Assembly: GCA_023386675.1 (NCBI GenBank)
Contig: JAEWJG010000014.1
Coordinates: 1 to 13,864 of the forward strand
Origin: Actinomycetes bacterium
Lineage (GTDB): Bacteria > Actinomycetota > Actinomycetes > Actinomycetales > Microbacteriaceae
Reading direction: 5' to 3'
Length of the DNA stretch: 13,864 nucleotides
Part shown: one piece after another, positions 8,151 to 13,714 of the stretch
Layout of the letters: each line of letters opens with the position of its first letter
Position numbering within the stretch: position 1 is the stretch's first letter
Made by a program: the position numbers and the translations under genes
The notes under the pieces: generated by a model
Told to the model about the DNA's origin: nothing
The model's database searches: none
Seen by the model: the letters and a program-made list of their open reading frames with translations, nothing else

Positions 8151-8159
8151 TGGTACCGT
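8151..8159 (+). promoter_or_regulatory. Extended -10 element of the aldo/keto reductase gene (TGG-TACCGT)
   Basis: TACCGT at 8154-8159, preceded by TGG, forms an extended -10 of the TGN-TANNNT type and ends seven bases before the ATG at 8167. The predicted start site coincides with the start codon or lies one base before it. The element begins four bases after the acyl-CoA synthetase stop. The alternative in-frame GTG at 8158 overlaps it and is unlikely to be used. Confidence 0.6.
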
Positions 8160-8166
8160 GGCGGAT

Positions 8167-9000
8167 ATGGTTGCAAACGCAAATACTCCGCTCCTGACCC
8201 TGAACAACGGGACCACCATCCCGCAGCTCGGCTTCGGCGTCTTCAAGGTCGACCCGGCCGAGACGACCCGCATCGTCACCGACGCGCTCGAGGTGGGCTA
8301 CCGCCACATCGACACCGCCGCCATCTACGGCAACGAGGAGGGTGTCGGCCGCGCGATCGCCGATTCCGGCGTCCCGCGCGACGAGCTGTTCGTCACCACC
8401 AAGCTGTGGAACGACCGCCAGACGGACGCCGAGAACGCGTTCGAGAAGTCGCTGGAGAAGCTCGGCCTCGACTACGTCGACCTGTACCTCATCCACTGGC
8501 CGACCCCGCAGAAGGACACCTTCGTCGAGGCCTGGACGTCGCTCGAGAAGATCTACGCCTCCGGCCGCGCGAAGGCGATCGGCGTCTCGAACTTCCTCGT
8601 GCCGCACCTGACGAAGCTCCTCGCCGAGACGGACATCGTGCCCGCGGTCAACCAGATCGAGCTGCACCCGGCGCACCAGCAGCCCGAGGTCACCGCGTTC
8701 TCCCGCGAGCACGGCATCGAGATCGAGGCGTGGGGACCGCTCGGCCAGGGCAAGTACCCGCTGTTCGAGACCCCGGAGGTCGCCCAGGCCGCCGAGGCGC
8801 ACGGCAAGACGGCCGCCCAGGTCGTCATCCGCTGGCACCTGCAGACCGGGAACATCGTGTTCCCGAAGTCGAACCGCCGCGAGCGGATGGCCGAGAACTT
8901 CGACGTCTTCGACTTCGAGCTGACCGGCGATGAGGTCCAGGCGATCAGCTCGCTCGAGCGCGAGGGCCGCGTCAGCGCCCACCCGGACGAGGTCAACTGA
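8167..9000 (+). CDS. Aldo/keto reductase (AKR5-like, 2,5-diketo-D-gluconate reductase type)
   Basis: NADPH-dependent carbonyl reductase with an intact (beta/alpha)8 AKR signature in 277 residues. The catalytic tetrad is visible: D49 and Y54 in GYRHIDTAAIYGNEEGVG, K79 in VTTKLWN and H110 in LYLIHWP. SNF (141-143) and NQIELHP (162-168) are further family motifs. The cofactor-binding C-terminal segment is FPKSNRRERMAEN (232-244). The end, GRVSAHPDEVN, resembles the GRxGPHPDExN terminus of 2,5-diketo-gluconate reductases. Bacterial relatives reduce many aldehydes and ketones (methylglyoxal, diketo sugars), so the physiological substrate is open. I chose the ATG at 8167 rather than the GTG at 8158, which lies inside the -10 element. 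A hairpin follows the stop within five bases. The gene looks monocistronic. Confidence 0.93.
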   Translation: MVANANTPLLTLNNGTTIPQLGFGVFKVDPAETTRIVTDALEVGYRHIDTAAIYGNEEGVGRAIADSGVPRDELFVTTKLWNDRQTDAENAFEKSLEKLGLDYVDLYLIHWPTPQKDTFVEAWTSLEKIYASGRAKAIGVSNFLVPHLTKLLAETDIVPAVNQIELHPAHQQPEVTAFSREHGIEIEAWGPLGQGKYPLFETPEVAQAAEAHGKTAAQVVIRWHLQTGNIVFPKSNRRERMAENFDVFDFELTGDEVQAISSLEREGRVSAHPDEVN

Positions 9001-9004
9001 CCGT

Positions 9005-9027
9005 CGCCCGCCCGGTCCGGGCAGGCG
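9005..9027 (+). terminator. GC-rich hairpin after the aldo/keto reductase gene
   Basis: CGCCcGCCCG (9005-9014) pairs with CGGGCaGGCG (9018-9027): nine pairs plus one C/A mismatch, around a GTC loop. It begins four bases after the TGA stop. There is no U-tract, as is common for actinobacterial hairpin terminators. The right arm can instead pair with CTGCCCGG at 9043-9050. Confidence 0.55.
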
Positions 9028-9052
9028 GTGCCGCGGTGTCGGCTGCCCGGGC

Positions 9053-9058
9053 TAGGCT
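9053..9058 (+). promoter_or_regulatory. -10 element of the small membrane protein gene (TAGGCT)
   Basis: TAGGCT matches TANNNT and ends seven bases before the GTG at 9066, predicting a leaderless transcript. The palindrome GCCCGGGC (9045-9052) directly abuts it. No -35 consensus was recognised. Confidence 0.6.
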
Positions 9059-9065
9059 CGGTGAG

Positions 9066-9476
9066 GTGAGGATCACGTCGATCACCGGGAAGATCATCTA
9101 CATCGTCGGTGTCTTCGCGCTCATCTTCATCCTCAACATCTTCGTGTTCGCACGTCTGCTCAACCCGACGTTCGACGTCCTCATCATCGCGGTGCTCAAC
9201 GTCGCCTACGTGATCGTCGGGGTGCGCATCTTCCGCGGCGAGGGCGAGAACCGCGCCGACCCCCGGCCGTGGTGGCGCGCGACCGCGCGTCCGGCTGCGG
9301 GCTTCTGGATCGGCGGCCTGCTCGGCCTGCTCGCCTTCATCTCCGGGGTGGGTGCGTTCGCCAGCAAGCCGGAGGACGCGTTCGTCCCCGCGATCGCGTG
9401 CCTCAGCTACGCCGCGCTCGCCATCTTCTACGTGCACTCGTCGGTGCGCCTGCAGGGGATGGACACCGCGGGCTGA
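9066..9476 (+). CDS. Small four-helix membrane protein of unknown function
   Basis: Predicted integral membrane protein of 136 residues; I do not recognise the family. Four hydrophobic segments are visible at about residues 9-29, 36-54, 77-98 and 104-124. A basic, Pro-rich loop lies between the second and third (FRGEGENRADPRPWWRATARP), and short hydrophilic ends flank the helices. No cysteine-rich, enzyme or transporter signature is seen. An in-frame GTG exists at 9036, but its extra ten residues would be encoded across the -10 element, so I favour the GTG at 9066. The gene lies between the aldo/keto reductase and DUF255 genes, each with its own promoter signal, so co-function is not implied. 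Confidence 0.8.
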   Translation: MRITSITGKIIYIVGVFALIFILNIFVFARLLNPTFDVLIIAVLNVAYVIVGVRIFRGEGENRADPRPWWRATARPAAGFWIGGLLGLLAFISGVGAFASKPEDAFVPAIACLSYAALAIFYVHSSVRLQGMDTAG

Positions 9477-9502
9477 CGGGTTCCGTTCCGGCGGTGCCGT
9501 CG

Positions 9503-9508
9503 TAGGGT
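9503..9508 (+). promoter_or_regulatory. -10 element of the DUF255 gene (TAGGGT)
   Basis: TAGGGT fits TANNNT and ends six bases before the ATG at 9515, placing the transcription start on or beside the A of the ATG. The competing GTG at 9509 directly follows the hexamer and would be upstream of the expected start site. A weak TTCCGT lies 16 bases upstream as a possible -35. Confidence 0.6.
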
Positions 9509-9514
9509 GTGCCC

Positions 9515-11383
9515 ATGGCGAATCGGCTCGCGGATGCGATCAGTCCCTACCTGCGCGCGCACGCGGACAACCCGGTCGACTGGTTCCCGTGGGGCGCAGA
9601 AGCCTTCGCCGAGGCCCGGCGCCGCGAGGTGCCGGTCATGGTCTCGATCGGGTACGCGACCTGCCACTGGTGCCACGTCATGGCCCGCGAGAGCTTCAGC
9701 GACCCGGCCACGGCCGAGGAGCTGAATTCGCGGTTCGTCGCGATCAAGGTCGACAGGGAGGAGCATCCCGACGTCGACGCGGCCTACCTGTCGGCGGCCA
9801 GCGCCTTCACCGGCAACCTCGGCTGGCCGCTGACGGTCTTCGCGACGCCGGACGGCTCGGCCTTCTTCGCCGGGACCTACTTCCCGCCGCAGCCGGTCGC
9901 CGGGCGGGCGTCGTTCCGCCAGGTGCTGGACGCCGTGTGGGACGCGTGGACCGCCCGCCGCCACGAGGTGGAGTCGGACGCCGGCCGGGTGCGGGAGGCG
10001 CTCGCCGCGGCGGCGGATGCGGCCACCTCGGCGTCCGACCTGCCCGACGACCGGGCGCTGGATGCGGCGGTCGCGCAGCTCGCGGAGGCGGAGGATCCGG
10101 AGTTCGGCGGGTTCGGCACCGCGCCGAAGTTCCCGGTGGCGCCCATCCTGGACTTCCTGCTGTCGCGCCCGGCCGGGCACGCGCTCGCCGCCCGCACGCT
10201 GCAGTCGATGGCGGAGTCGCCGGTGCGCGATCCTGTCGACGGCGGCTTCTTCCGCTACGCGACCCGGCGGGATTGGAGCGAGCCGCACTACGAGCGGATG
10301 CTGTACGACAACGCCCTCCTGCTCGATGCGTACGCGCGGGCGTGGCAGCAGACCGGCGAGGAGTGGGCTGAGCGGACGGCGGACGGCGTCGCCGCATTCC
10401 TGCTCGGGGTGCTCCGGCAGCCGTCGGGAGGCTTCGCGTCGGCGCAGGACTCGGAGAGCACCATCGACGGCGCGCGGGTCGAGGGCACGTACTACACCGT
10501 CCCGCCGGCCGAACGGGCGCAGCTGGAGCCGCCGCCCCTCGATGCGAAGGTCCTCACCGGGTGGAACGGCTTCGCGATCGGCGCGCTCGCCCGGGCGGGG
10601 CGCATCCTGAACCGTCCGGCGTGGGTGGCCGCCGCGGCGAAGGCCGCCGACGCGGTGCTGAGCCGTCACCTCCGCGACGACGGAACGCTGTTGCGCGCAT
10701 CGCTCGGCGACCGCCGGTCGGAGGCGGGGGCGACGCTGGAGGACTACGGCGCCCTGGCATCCGGATTGCTGGAGCTGGCGCTCGCGTCGGGCGAGGCAGG
10801 CCCGGCGACGGCGGCACGCGACCTGGTCGATCTGTGCCTCGACGCGGCGGGGGAGGGTTCCTGCCCCTTCGCGACGCCCGGTGGGGTCGACCCTGTGCTC
10901 GCCGCCACTGGCCTGGCGGTGCAGGTGGACCCCTCCGAGGGCGCGTACCCGTCCGGTCTGTCGTCGCTGGCCCAGGCGGCGCACACGCTGTACCTGCTGA
11001 CCGGCGAACGGCGCTACGAGCGCGCAGCCCGAGAGGGGATGCGGATGGTCGCGGCGCAGGCGGTGCGCGTCCCGAGCGCGTTCGGGACGTCGCTCGCGCT
11101 CATGTCGCGGCTCGCAGCAGAAGCGGAGCAGCTGGTCGCGGTGCTGCCGGATGAGGGGCCGGAGCCGGGCTCGGAACTGGTGGGCGCCGTCCGCCGGCAC
11201 CCTGCGCCGCTGGTCGCCATCGCCACGGAGACGCAGGCGGCGGAGCTCGCCGGCGCGGGTTTCGAGCTGTTCGAGGCGCGCACCACCCGCGACGGCCTCC
11301 CGACCGCCTACCTCTGCCGCGACTTCGTCTGCCGGCTGCCCGCGACGAGCGTCGAGGAGCTCAGCGCCGCACGCGGTAGGTGA
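9515..11383 (+). CDS. DUF255 thioredoxin-fold protein (YyaL/SSP411 family), shortened variant
   Basis: Two-domain protein of 622 residues. The N-terminal thioredoxin-like DUF255 domain (about 1-160) starts with the family hallmark NRLADAISPYLRAHADNPVDWFPWG and carries the CHWC motif at 50-53 (YATCHWCHVMARESF), followed by FTGNLGWPLTVFATPDG and FAGTYFPP. The rest is an (alpha/alpha) barrel resembling N-acylglucosamine 2-epimerases, with GGFGTAPKFP, a DGGFFRYA segment and PHYERMLYDNALLL. After GGFASAQDSES the family normally has a longer insert before the DDKVLTSWNG motif; here only about 35 residues separate it from DAKVLTGWNG, so the protein is shorter than the usual 650-700. The biochemical role of bacterial members is unsettled. 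The stop overlaps the convergent DHFR-like gene. Start chosen by the adjacent -10 element. Confidence 0.92.
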   Translation: MANRLADAISPYLRAHADNPVDWFPWGAEAFAEARRREVPVMVSIGYATCHWCHVMARESFSDPATAEELNSRFVAIKVDREEHPDVDAAYLSAASAFTGNLGWPLTVFATPDGSAFFAGTYFPPQPVAGRASFRQVLDAVWDAWTARRHEVESDAGRVREALAAAADAATSASDLPDDRALDAAVAQLAEAEDPEFGGFGTAPKFPVAPILDFLLSRPAGHALAARTLQSMAESPVRDPVDGGFFRYATRRDWSEPHYERMLYDNALLLDAYARAWQQTGEEWAERTADGVAAFLLGVLRQPSGGFASAQDSESTIDGARVEGTYYTVPPAERAQLEPPPLDAKVLTGWNGFAIGALARAGRILNRPAWVAAAAKAADAVLSRHLRDDGTLLRASLGDRRSEAGATLEDYGALASGLLELALASGEAGPATAARDLVDLCLDAAGEGSCPFATPGGVDPVLAATGLAVQVDPSEGAYPSGLSSLAQAAHTLYLLTGERRYERAAREGMRMVAAQAVRVPSAFGTSLALMSRLAAEAEQLVAVLPDEGPEPGSELVGAVRRHPAPLVAIATETQAAELAGAGFELFEARTTRDGLPTAYLCRDFVCRLPATSVEELSAARGR

Positions 11384-11975
11384 GGTGCGCCACCTCGGGG
11401 GTGACCCGCTCCCGCACCAGCTCCAGGTCGAGCGGAGGAACCCGGTCGAACACCCGCTCGCCCGCGCCGAGCGTGACGGGGGTGACGTGGAGGCGCAACT
11501 CGTCGACCAGGCCCGCCCACAGCGCCTGGTTGAGGGTCTCGGCGCCGCCCGCGACGGAGATGTCGGCGTCGCCCGCGACCTCGCGCGCCTGCTCCATCGC
11601 CGAGTGGATGCCGTTCGTCACGAAGTAGAACGTCGTCCCGGTCATCTCCAGCGGCTCGCGTGCGTAGTGCGTGAGCACGAAGACGGGCGCGTGGTACGGC
11701 GGCTCCTCGCCCCACCAGCCGCGCCAGTCGCCGAAGCGCTCCTCCGGCGCGGGCCACTCGTCGCGCACCGGGCCGAACATCTTGCGGCCCATGATGTAGG
11801 CGCCCGCTCCGACGATGGCATCGATCTCGGCGCGGTGGTTCTCGGCGCGCTCGTCGAACATCCAGGCGTGCAGGCGCTCCTCGACGCCTTCGCCCAGCGG
11901 GTTCTCGAGCGTCTGGTTGGGGCCGGCGGCGAAGCCGTCGAGCGAGATGGCGATGTCGGCTTTGACGATTCCCAT
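11361..11975 (-). CDS. Dihydrofolate reductase/RibD C-terminal-like family protein
   Basis: NADPH-binding reductase-like protein of 204 residues in the family of RibD C-terminal domains and DHFR-like proteins. Visible motifs: SLDGFAAGP at 11-19, the GAYIMGRKMFGPV nucleotide-binding turn at 58-70, PVFVLTH at 97-103, the glycine motif VAGGAET at 141-147, and the LVDELRLHVTPVTLGAGERVF ending typical of the family. Many actinobacteria carry several stand-alone paralogs of unknown substrate; it need not act in riboflavin or folate synthesis, and no such genes adjoin it. The ATG at 11975 is supported by TACGCT six bases upstream. The last 23 bases overlap the 3' end of the convergent DUF255 gene. 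A longer frame upstream of 11975 is a shadow of the neighbouring gene. Confidence 0.9.
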   Translation of the reverse strand: MGIVKADIAISLDGFAAGPNQTLENPLGEGVEERLHAWMFDERAENHRAEIDAIVGAGAYIMGRKMFGPVRDEWPAPEERFGDWRGWWGEEPPYHAPVFVLTHYAREPLEMTGTTFYFVTNGIHSAMEQAREVAGDADISVAGGAETLNQALWAGLVDELRLHVTPVTLGAGERVFDRVPPLDLELVRERVTPEVAHLTYRVRR

Positions 11976-11981
11976 GCGGGA

Positions 11982-12011
11982 AGCGTAGTCAGGCGCGTTC
12001 GACCTTGTCGA
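11982..12011 (-). promoter_or_regulatory. Promoter of the DHFR-like gene (TCGACA-18-TACGCT)
   Basis: On the minus strand TCGACA (plus positions 12006-12011), 18 bases, then TACGCT (11982-11987), ending six bases before the ATG at 11975. The -35 differs from TTGACA by one base. This is the best two-box promoter in the window that is followed directly by a start codon. The -35 and most of the spacer lie inside the 3' end of the upstream gene, whose stop is at 11989-11991. Confidence 0.65.
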
Positions 12012-12324
12012 GCATCCCCCAGACGGCCTCGCTGAGCTCGGGATGCTCCAGCGCGATGCGCCGCAGCACGCCGTACTCGAACCGGGTGAACACGTCGCGG
12101 CCTGCGGCGGGATGGTGTGCCCGGGACTGCTCCTCGGCCAGGTCGAACGCCTCGATGGCGCCGGCCCGCAGCGAGATGACGACCTGCTCGTCGACGCTCG
12201 GAAGCTCGGGGATGAACTGCCACGGGTCCTCGCCCGCGCGGCAGCGGTGCTCGATGATCGCGGACAACTCGTCACGCGCCTGCTGGCGCAGCAGCTCGAT
12301 GCTGCGGGGCACCTGTTCGCTCAT
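11989..12324 (-). CDS. Hypothetical protein, 111 residues
   Basis: I do not recognise this protein. It is hydrophilic, rich in Glu and Arg, without membrane segments, signal peptide or cysteine pairs (one Cys, at 28). Composition suggests mostly alpha-helix: a helix at about 7-30, a loop with the aromatic/Pro stretch DPWQFIPELPSVDE (33-46), then helices through AGAIEAFDLAEEQSRAHH and the C-terminal FTRFEYGVLRRIALEHPELSEAVWGMLDKVER. It is probably cytoplasmic. The ATG at 12324 has an AAGGGAGGG purine tract six bases upstream, an excellent Shine-Dalgarno, so I prefer it to an in-frame ATG at 12381 with no such site. It is one of two genes here with a classical leader. The DHFR-like gene downstream starts 13 bases after its stop but has its own promoter. 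Confidence 0.75.
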   Translation of the reverse strand: MSEQVPRSIELLRQQARDELSAIIEHRCRAGEDPWQFIPELPSVDEQVVISLRAGAIEAFDLAEEQSRAHHPAAGRDVFTRFEYGVLRRIALEHPELSEAVWGMLDKVERA

Positions 12325-12399
12325 CTCGCACCCTCCCTTCCCCGGGGTCGTGGACGTCGTTCGCGCCGCCGCGGGCCCCATCGCCCGCGCAGTGGATTC

Positions 12400-12405
12400 A
12401 GCCTA
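12400..12405 (-). promoter_or_regulatory. -10-like element upstream of the 111-residue protein gene (TAGGCT)
   Basis: TAGGCT on the minus strand lies 75 bases before the ATG at 12324, predicting a leader of roughly 70 bases that ends in a strong Shine-Dalgarno. The leader is very GC-rich with GGGCCC and CCCCGGGG palindromes. No good -35 is visible, so this is tentative. Confidence 0.4.
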
Positions 12406-12428
12406 GGGGCTGCCGCTGACGGTCGCGA

Positions 12429-12445
12429 ATCGGGATGACCCCGAT
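12429..12445 (-). terminator. Weak stem-loop after the class IV aminotransferase gene
   Basis: ATCGGG (12429-12434) pairs with CCCGAT (12440-12445) around a five-base loop, 22 bases past the stop of the leftward aminotransferase-like gene. Six pairs and no U-tract make it a marginal terminator candidate. It lies just upstream of the next gene's -10-like element. Confidence 0.25.
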
Positions 12446-12467
12446 GGTCGCCGGGCCGCTGCGCGCG

Positions 12468-13361
12468 TCACTCGGTGCGGGCCAGGAGGTACGCGTTGAG
12501 GTCGGCGGTGAGGGCGGCGTCCACGGGGTAGGCGCGGTCGTCGAGGTGCGTGACGGGGGCGGCCTGGCGGACGCTGGACACCAGCCAGATGGCGTCCGCG
12601 GCCCGCACCTCGTCGATCGTCAGCGGAGCGAACTCGGTGCGCAGGCCGCGGGCGGTGAAGAAGTCGAAGACGGCGGCCTGGGTGGTGCCGGCGAGGATGC
12701 CCTGGTCGGTGTTCGGCGTGCGGACGACGCCGTCGGTGAGCGTCACGACGTTCGACGTCGGTCCCTCCAGCGCGAACCCGTCGCTGCTGACGAACAGTAC
12801 GTCGTCGAAGCCGCGGCGCACCGCCTCCCGCTGGGCCGCCCGGTTCACGGCGTACGAGAGGGTCTTCGCCCCGGCGAGCAGCCAGGGCGACGTCTCGGCG
12901 ACGTCGTGCCGGACCCCGCGGTCGAGGCTCACGACGCGGATGCCGAGCCGGGCCTGTGAGAAGTCCTCGCCCAGGTCGACGAACACCCACCCGCTCGGGA
13001 AGCCGGAGCCCTCGACGCCGCGCGTGTAGATCAGCTTGGCGAACAGCTCGGCGCCCGCGTCGCCGCTGCGGGTCAGGAAGTCGGCGATGCCGGCGCGGAC
13101 CGCCTGTCGCCACACGTCGATCGCCGGGACCGGGAGGTCGAGCAGCTCGGCGGAGTGCGCCAGCCGGGCGAGGTGCGGCTCCAGCGCCTGCGGGTGGCCG
13201 TTGATGACGGCGATGGTCTCGAAGACGCCGTCGCCGCGCGTCACCGACAGGTCGGTGATGCGAACCTGCGGCGCGTCGAAGTCGGCCACGACATAGCCGG
13301 GGTCGCCGGTCAGGGGCTCGCCGGACGGAGTGGTGATGGTCAGCAGGGTCGCGCGCGTCAT
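12468..13361 (-). CDS. Class IV PLP-dependent aminotransferase (aminodeoxychorismate lyase-like)
   Basis: Fold-type IV pyridoxal-phosphate enzyme of 297 residues. Key sites: TRGDGVFETI at 41-50 near the N-terminal substrate loop, PHLARLAHSAELL at 62-74, the PLP-binding lysine K166 in AGAKTLSYAVN, the cofactor-anchoring E199 and Ser/Asn in ALEGPTSNVV (197-206), GILAGTT (221-227) for phosphate binding, and VSSVRQAAPV (261-270) where branched-chain and PabC relatives have SSxRxxxPV. Candidate activities are 4-amino-4-deoxychorismate lyase (folate), branched-chain or D-amino-acid transaminase; sequence alone does not decide, and no pabA/pabB partner is nearby. I chose the ATG at 13361 because the earlier in-frame ATG at 13370 overlaps the -10 element. 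Confidence 0.88.
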   Translation of the reverse strand: MTRATLLTITTPSGEPLTGDPGYVVADFDAPQVRITDLSVTRGDGVFETIAVINGHPQALEPHLARLAHSAELLDLPVPAIDVWRQAVRAGIADFLTRSGDAGAELFAKLIYTRGVEGSGFPSGWVFVDLGEDFSQARLGIRVVSLDRGVRHDVAETSPWLLAGAKTLSYAVNRAAQREAVRRGFDDVLFVSSDGFALEGPTSNVVTLTDGVVRTPNTDQGILAGTTQAAVFDFFTARGLRTEFAPLTIDEVRAADAIWLVSSVRQAAPVTHLDDRAYPVDAALTADLNAYLLARTE

Positions 13362-13368
13362 GCGTCCC

Positions 13369-13374
13369 ATTCTG
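13369..13374 (-). promoter_or_regulatory. -10-like element of the class IV aminotransferase gene (CAGAAT)
   Basis: On the minus strand CAGAAT ends seven bases before the ATG at 13361, with GGGACGC between. The alternative start at 13370 overlaps the hexamer, so initiation there would need a different, upstream promoter. The first base deviates from TANNNT. Confidence 0.5.
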
Positions 13375-13407
13375 CCCGCGTCCGGGCGGAATGCGGTCGG
13401 ACTCGTG

Positions 13408-13683
13408 TCACACCGTCTCGCGGATGCGGAACGCGTCGTCGTCCTGCGGCTCGGCGTCGGTCACCTCGACGGCCTGCACCGAGGCGCCGGGCGGCCCGGT
13501 GCGCAGCCAGTCCAGCATCCGCTCCACCCGGTCGGGATCGCCCTGGATCTCGGCCTCCACGCTGCCGTCGAGACGGTTGCGGGCCCAGCCGGTCACCCCG
13601 AAGCGCCGGGCGGCCTCGCGCGCGCTCCAGCGGAAGCCGACGCCCTGCACGCCGCCGGTCACGATCGCTCGTCTGCGGATCAC
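13408..13683 (-). CDS. acyP: Acylphosphatase
   Basis: Small cytoplasmic enzyme that hydrolyses acyl phosphates; 91 residues, the usual family size. The signature is VTGGVQGVGFRWSAREAARRFGVTGWARNRLDGSVE. Catalytic Arg18 lies in the phosphate-binding loop GVQGVGFR and catalytic Asn36 in GWARNRLDGSVE. The usual GRVQGVGFR has Gly in place of the first Arg, which is tolerated in the family. The start is GTG at 13683: it gives MIRRRAIV, the normal N-terminus length, and CACAAT lies six bases upstream. A longer open frame reaching 13791 would overlap the divergent gene and is rejected. The divergent methyltransferase-like gene starts only 31 bases away, so the two promoters must interpenetrate. Confidence 0.92.
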   Translation of the reverse strand: MIRRRAIVTGGVQGVGFRWSAREAARRFGVTGWARNRLDGSVEAEIQGDPDRVERMLDWLRTGPPGASVQAVEVTDAEPQDDDAFRIRETV

Positions 13684-13708
13684 AGCCCCATTGTGCCCCT
13701 GCTTCAAT
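13679..13708. promoter_or_regulatory. Interpenetrating divergent promoters between acyP and the next gene
   Basis: Leftward: CACAAT on the minus strand (plus 13690-13695), six bases before the acyP GTG. Rightward: TGC-TTCAAT (hexamer 13703-13708), six bases before the ATG at 13715, with ATCACA (13679-13684) 18 bases upstream as a possible -35 that overlaps the acyP start codon. The start codons are separated by only 31 bases (13684-13714), so one RNA polymerase bound at either promoter should block the other. Both hexamers deviate from TANNNT by one base. Confidence 0.5.
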
Positions 13709-13714
13709 GGAGGG

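Noticed and set aside
5778..8279. Open frame of 833 codons on the minus strand opposite the acyl-CoA synthetase gene
   Set aside because: It runs through the hrpA-synthetase control region and both genes. Its His/Arg/Asp-rich composition and lack of motifs mark it as a shadow.
9428..11200. Open frame of 590 codons opposite the DUF255 gene
   Set aside because: The DUF255 frame has conserved motifs throughout; this frame is Arg-rich without recognisable domains or start signals.
12325..12381. In-frame upstream ATG (12381) for the 111-residue protein
   Set aside because: It lacks a Shine-Dalgarno and would translate the leader, whereas the ATG at 12324 has AAGGGAGGG at ideal spacing.
13380..13402. 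Inverted repeat GTCCG/CGGAC after the acylphosphatase gene as a terminator
   Set aside because: Only five pairs with a 13-base loop and no U-tract; it is too weak to claim in GC-rich DNA.
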